Translations under genes and position numbers: made by a program
The notes under the pieces: model-generated
What the model was told of the DNA's origin: nothing
The model's input: the letters and a program-made list of their open reading frames with translations, nothing else
The model's database searches: none
Shown: piece after piece, positions 5,082-7,635 of the stretch
Numbering within the stretch: position 1 is the first letter of the stretch
Layout of the letters: every line of letters starts with the position of its first letter
NCBI GenBank assembly: GCA_043809805.1
Contig: JBDROR010000054.1
Span: 1 to 7,635 of the forward strand
DNA length: 7,635 bases
Direction of reading: 5' to 3'
From: JAQUKH01 sp043809805
GTDB lineage: Bacteria > JACRDZ01 > JAQUKH01

Positions 5082-6746
5082 TTAACTTAATAATTTTTCT
5101 GTTTTATTAATAGCTTCATTAATTGTTTGAAAAATATTTTCTTTTGCAATAATTTGATGAAATATTAATTTATTAACAATTTTTTCATTAGCTCCAGATA
5201 TAAAAAGTTCACAATTTTTCTTTTTTAAATCTTGAACTAAAAGTTTCAACCGATTTAATCCTGAAATATCCATGATTGGGACATACCTAAATCTTAAAAT
5301 TACAACCTTATGATACAAATTTATATTTTCTAAAAGATTCAAAAAATTATGCACTGAGGCAAAAAACATTGGGCCATTTAACTCAAAAATTATAATTTTT
5401 TTAGAATATTTTCCAATTTCTGTAGAAAAAAGAATATCATCATTATCAGTTTTTGTAAAAAGTAATGGTGTAATCTCAGTTGAATCAGCAATTCGTTTCA
5501 TAAATAAAATAATTGCCAAAACAAAACCAATTGGAATAGCTATTGTCAAATCTGTTAAAATTGTCAAAATAAATGTCACCAATAAAGTGATAGATTCATA
5601 ATAATTAATTTTTAAAGAATTTAAAAAAGTCCTTGCTTCACTCATATCCCAAGCAATAACAATTAAAATACCTGCGAGAGTCGACATCGGAATATATTTA
5701 ATAATGGGCATAATAAATAAATAAACTAATAACAAAAATAAAGCATGTACAATACCTGCAATAGGCGTTCTGCCTCCACTTTTAATGTTAGTTGCTGTTC
5801 GTGCAATAGCACCAGTTACTGGAACTCCACCAATAAATGATATGAAAATATTCGCTATTCCTTGTGCAACCAATTCAATATTTGATTTATGCTTTCCGCC
5901 AATCATACTATCTGCAACAACTGCTGATAACAATGATTCTAAAGACCCTAAAATTGCGATACTAACTGCGGGAATAAACAAATTTTGTAAAACATTCATA
6001 TTAATATTAAAAAACCGAATTTTTGGCATAACAAAAGAAATATTACCAAATTTTGTAAAGATTGTTTCAACCGGTAATTTAAAGAAAAAAACTAATAGTG
6101 CTGTAAAAATTATCGCTATAATTGACCATGGAATTTTATTAGATATTTTTTTAGGGAAAACACCAACAATTATAATAGTTACTAAGCCAAGCAAAAGAGA
6201 CCAGTAATTAATAGAGTTAAAATTTTGAAAATAAACTAACCATTTAGATAAAAAATTGCTAGGTAAAGTAACAATATTTAAACCAAAAAAATCTTTTATT
6301 TGTATGGTAAATATTATGACAGCAATCGCACTCGTAAAACCAATAATAAGAGTTTGTGGGATATATTTTAAAAGAGATCCTAATTTTAAAAACCCCATTA
6401 AAACTAAAATTATTCCAGCCATAAAGGTTGAAATATATAACCCCTCTATGCCATACTTAGCAATAATAGAAGAAACAATAACAATAAAAGCACCAGTCGG
6501 TCCTCCAATTTGAACGCGACTACCTCCAAAAATAGATACAATTAATCCACCAACAATTGCTGTTAAAATACCTTGTTCCGGAGTCACTCCAGATGCAATT
6601 GCAAAAGCTATTGCTAAGGGCAAAGCAATAATTCCAACAATTATACCGGCAGTAATATCTTGAAATATTTCTTGTTTAGAAATACCCTTTTTAATAAGGA
6701 TAAAAAATTTAGGAACAAATTCATTAAAATATTTTATTTTAGACAT
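5082..6746 (-). CDS. SulP-family inorganic anion transporter with STAS domain
   Basis: This complete 554-residue inner-membrane protein belongs to the SulP/SLC26 family, whose members carry sulfate, bicarbonate or related anions, usually coupled to Na+ or H+. Signatures are present in order: ITAGIIVGIIALPLAIAFAI (31-50), SGVTPEQG (52-59), GGSRVQIGGPTGAF (74-87), and LGSLESLLSAVVADSMIGGK (266-285) with the conserved E270. GVPVTGAIARTATN (307-320) and STLAGILIV (355-363) follow. About 12-14 hydrophobic segments fill residues 30-415. A cytoplasmic STAS domain follows (about 449-550), with FELNGPMFFAS and MDISGLNRL. A weak TAGG lies 8 nt before the ATG. The gene begins 55 bp after tRNA-Ser on the same strand and may be read from the tRNA promoter. 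The substrate cannot be told from sequence; bicarbonate and sulfate are both possible. No neighbouring sulfur or carbon-fixation genes are visible. Confidence 0.93.
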   Translation of the reverse strand: MSKIKYFNEFVPKFFILIKKGISKQEIFQDITAGIIVGIIALPLAIAFAIASGVTPEQGILTAIVGGLIVSIFGGSRVQIGGPTGAFIVIVSSIIAKYGIEGLYISTFMAGIILVLMGFLKLGSLLKYIPQTLIIGFTSAIAVIIFTIQIKDFFGLNIVTLPSNFLSKWLVYFQNFNSINYWSLLLGLVTIIIVGVFPKKISNKIPWSIIAIIFTALLVFFFKLPVETIFTKFGNISFVMPKIRFFNINMNVLQNLFIPAVSIAILGSLESLLSAVVADSMIGGKHKSNIELVAQGIANIFISFIGGVPVTGAIARTATNIKSGGRTPIAGIVHALFLLLVYLFIMPIIKYIPMSTLAGILIVIAWDMSEARTFLNSLKINYYESITLLVTFILTILTDLTIAIPIGFVLAIILFMKRIADSTEITPLLFTKTDNDDILFSTEIGKYSKKIIIFELNGPMFFASVHNFLNLLENINLYHKVVILRFRYVPIMDISGLNRLKLLVQDLKKKNCELFISGANEKIVNKLIFHQIIAKENIFQTINEAINKTEKLLS

Positions 6747-6801
6747 AAAAAAAACCTACTGTAAACTATTTTTACTTTAGTTCGAATCCCTAAATAAAAA
6801 A

Positions 6802-6891
6802 TGGCGGAGAGAGAGGGATTTGAACCCCCGGTGAGCGTTAACCCACTCTGGTTTTCAAGACCAGCGCCATCAACCGCTCGGCCATCTCTCC
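6802..6891 (-). tRNA. tRNA-Ser (anticodon UGA), CCA encoded
   Basis: On the minus strand the 90-nt gene folds completely. The acceptor GGAGAGA pairs with TCTCTCC, followed by discriminator G and an encoded CCA (6804-6802). The anticodon stem CTGGT/ACCAG holds the loop CTTGAAA with anticodon TGA (6857-6855). There is a long class II variable arm (GTGGG/CTCAC) as required for tRNA-Ser, and a T arm GGGGG/CCCTC around TTCAAAT. UGA reads UCA and other UCN codons. It lies downstream of serS on the same strand, a sensible pairing, with a GIY-YIG gene between them. A partial copy of its 5' half is at 7190-7251. Confidence 0.97.
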
Positions 6892-6902
6892 ACGTATCTA
6901 AA

Positions 6903-7142
6903 TTAACTAATTATAGAATTGATAAAATTTCTACCTTTTCCTGTTTTTAGAAATATTTCTCTTTTTCTTGCTTGAGTTTTATCTGCAAATTCTTCTTTAT
7001 ATACCAAAGAATAAGGTTTGTAAGCTTTAGTTGATCTTACTTTCCCGCTATTATGGTATCTCAAACGCTTTTCAATATCCTCTGTATAGCCAATATAAAT
7101 TCTATCTTTAATTAAACTTTTTAATATATATACAGTAAACAT
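6903..7142 (-). CDS. Small GIY-YIG nuclease-domain protein (YhbQ/UPF0213-like)
   Basis: This 79-residue protein consists of a single GIY-YIG domain: FTVYILKS (2-9, the GIY strand), RIYIGYT (14-20, the YIG strand), the catalytic-helix EDIEKRLRYHNSGK with R26 and H30-N31, STKAYKPYSLVY (37-48), then ARKREIFLKTGKGRNFI with the metal-binding candidate E62. Length and all motifs match the small standalone GIY-YIG family; members are predicted DNA nucleases, mostly uncharacterised. There is no proper ribosome binding site; the nearest purine-rich stretch, AGGCGG, is 12 nt away and belongs to a palindrome. It lies between intact tRNA-Ser and a tRNA-Ser 5' half on the same strand, which strongly suggests it arrived by insertion at the tRNA and would be co-transcribed with it. 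Homing or self-spread is inference. Confidence 0.9.
   Translation of the reverse strand: MFTVYILKSLIKDRIYIGYTEDIEKRLRYHNSGKVRSTKAYKPYSLVYKEEFADKTQARKREIFLKTGKGRNFINSIIS
6910..6915 (-). promoter_or_regulatory. Possible tRNA-Ser -10 box inside the end of the GIY-YIG gene
   Basis: A perfect TATAAT on the minus strand lies 18 nt before the mature tRNA 5' end and overlaps the last codons of the GIY-YIG gene (N-S-I-I-S). No good -35 box stands 17 nt upstream. If used, it would give the tRNA its own start, independent of the upstream nuclease transcript. Confidence 0.35.
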
Positions 7143-7153
7143 CTATAAGTTTT

Positions 7154-7189
7154 TCCGCCTGAGGCGGATCCGCCAATCTTTTTGGCGGA
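7154..7189. repeat. Two adjacent TCCGCC/GGCGGA palindromes
   Basis: TCCGCCTGAGGCGGA (7154-7168) is a perfect palindrome around one base. It abuts a second hairpin, TCCGCCA (7169-7175) with TGGCGGA (7183-7189). They fill the space between the GIY-YIG start region and the broken end of the tRNA-Ser fragment at 7190, and share the CCGCC core with the hairpin inside that fragment. Confidence 0.8.
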
Positions 7190-7251
7190 CAAGACCAGCG
7201 CCATTTTACCCGCCAAAGCTTTGTGGCGGGCAACCGCTCGGCCATCTCTCC
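7190..7251 (-). pseudogene. 5'-half copy of tRNA-Ser(UGA), interrupted in the D-loop
   Basis: On the minus strand, 7251-7231 is identical to the first 21 nt of the intact tRNA-Ser (6891-6871), and 7204-7190 is identical to the next 15 nt (6870-6856). The copy therefore runs from the acceptor 5' strand through the D arm and anticodon stem to the second anticodon base, then stops at a palindrome. A 26-nt insertion (7205-7230) splits the D-loop. No 3' half follows, so it cannot make a tRNA. A reading frame with MAERLPATK lies over it and is an artefact of the tRNA sequence. Confidence 0.9.
7205..7230. repeat. 26-nt palindromic insertion in the tRNA-fragment D-loop
   Basis: Comparison with the intact tRNA shows exactly 26 extra bases. 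They contain CCCGCCA (7209-7215) and TGGCGGG (7224-7230), a 7-bp stem around AAGCTTTG, plus TTTA on one side. The flanking tRNA bases continue unchanged, so the insertion is clean. Confidence 0.85.
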
Positions 7252-7277
7252 GTGGAAATCTTGTATAGCTCGTTTTT

Positions 7278-7302
7278 GTTGGGTTTCGTTCCTCAACCCA
7301 AC
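7278..7302. repeat. GTTGGGTT/AACCCAAC palindromic repeat
   Basis: Perfect 8-bp arms (7278-7285 and 7295-7302) surround TCGTTCCTC, with CTAC following. From memory, closely similar GTTGGGTT...CTCAACCCAACCTAC units recur in many unrelated bacteria as interspersed repeats. It sits just upstream of the tRNA fragment, where the -35 region of the ancestral tRNA promoter would be expected; TATACA (7267-7262) remains as a possible -10. Confidence 0.65.
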
Positions 7303-7325
7303 CTACAAATCTAAAACAACAATGT

Positions 7326-7635
<310 letters not shown>

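Noticed and set aside
5785..6513. Plus-strand frames of 140 and 85 aa
   Set aside because: Both are antisense shadows of the SulP transporter gene, which has full family signatures.
7108..7296. 62-aa minus-strand frame containing MAERLPATK
   Set aside because: It runs over the tRNA-Ser fragment and palindromes; GEMAERL-type peptides are what tRNA-Ser sequence gives when translated.

Overview
This is an AT-rich bacterial window with standard-code genes and short palindromic repeats between most of them. It probably comes from an uncultured lineage. The repeat-rich style, the REP-associated transposases with GGGGACGG termini and the small GIY-YIG protein beside a tRNA suggest a candidate-phylum genome (Omnitrophota, Patescibacteria or similar), but nothing here fixes the taxon. 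TGA is used as a stop, and the one intact tRNA gene encodes its own CCA.

Left part (1-2690). The window opens in the 3' end of a surface or secreted protein: the end of a cadherin-like repeat (AEDGSSQDYKV) followed by a beta-sandwich domain. Next comes a complete RAYT (REP-associated tyrosine transposase) element at 713-1794, with perfect 16-bp inverted ends, a strong promoter that predicts a leaderless mRNA, and a stop codon lying inside one terminal repeat. A frameshifted gene relic follows (1830-2307). A second element (2423-2596) looks like a MITE-sized, internally deleted derivative of a different RAYT. Both elements carry 16-bp tandem repeats on their promoter side.

Middle part (2690-4735). 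Three minus-strand genes are consistent with a defence or DNA-processing island, transcribed in this order: a full-length DUF1016/YhcG-type PD-(D/E)XK nuclease, a 47-aa N-terminal fragment of a DprA/Smf-like protein that overlaps it by 8 bp, and a 248-aa protein joining an EVE/PUA-like N-terminal half to a Vsr/DUF559-type nuclease half. The middle gene is broken.

Right part (4736-7635). A roughly 230-bp gene-free stretch is full of hairpins. It is followed by a SulP anion transporter with a STAS domain, tRNA-Ser(UGA), a 79-aa GIY-YIG nuclease, a 5'-half copy of the same tRNA-Ser, two further palindromic repeats and the 3' end of serS, all on the minus strand. The most striking structure is the GIY-YIG gene lying between a tRNA-Ser 5' half, broken exactly in the anticodon, and the intact tRNA. 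This is what an insertion at the anticodon that rebuilds the tRNA would leave. A TCCGCC-type palindrome has also entered the D-loop of the fragment, two more sit at its broken end, and another palindrome family supplies the last codons and stop of serS.
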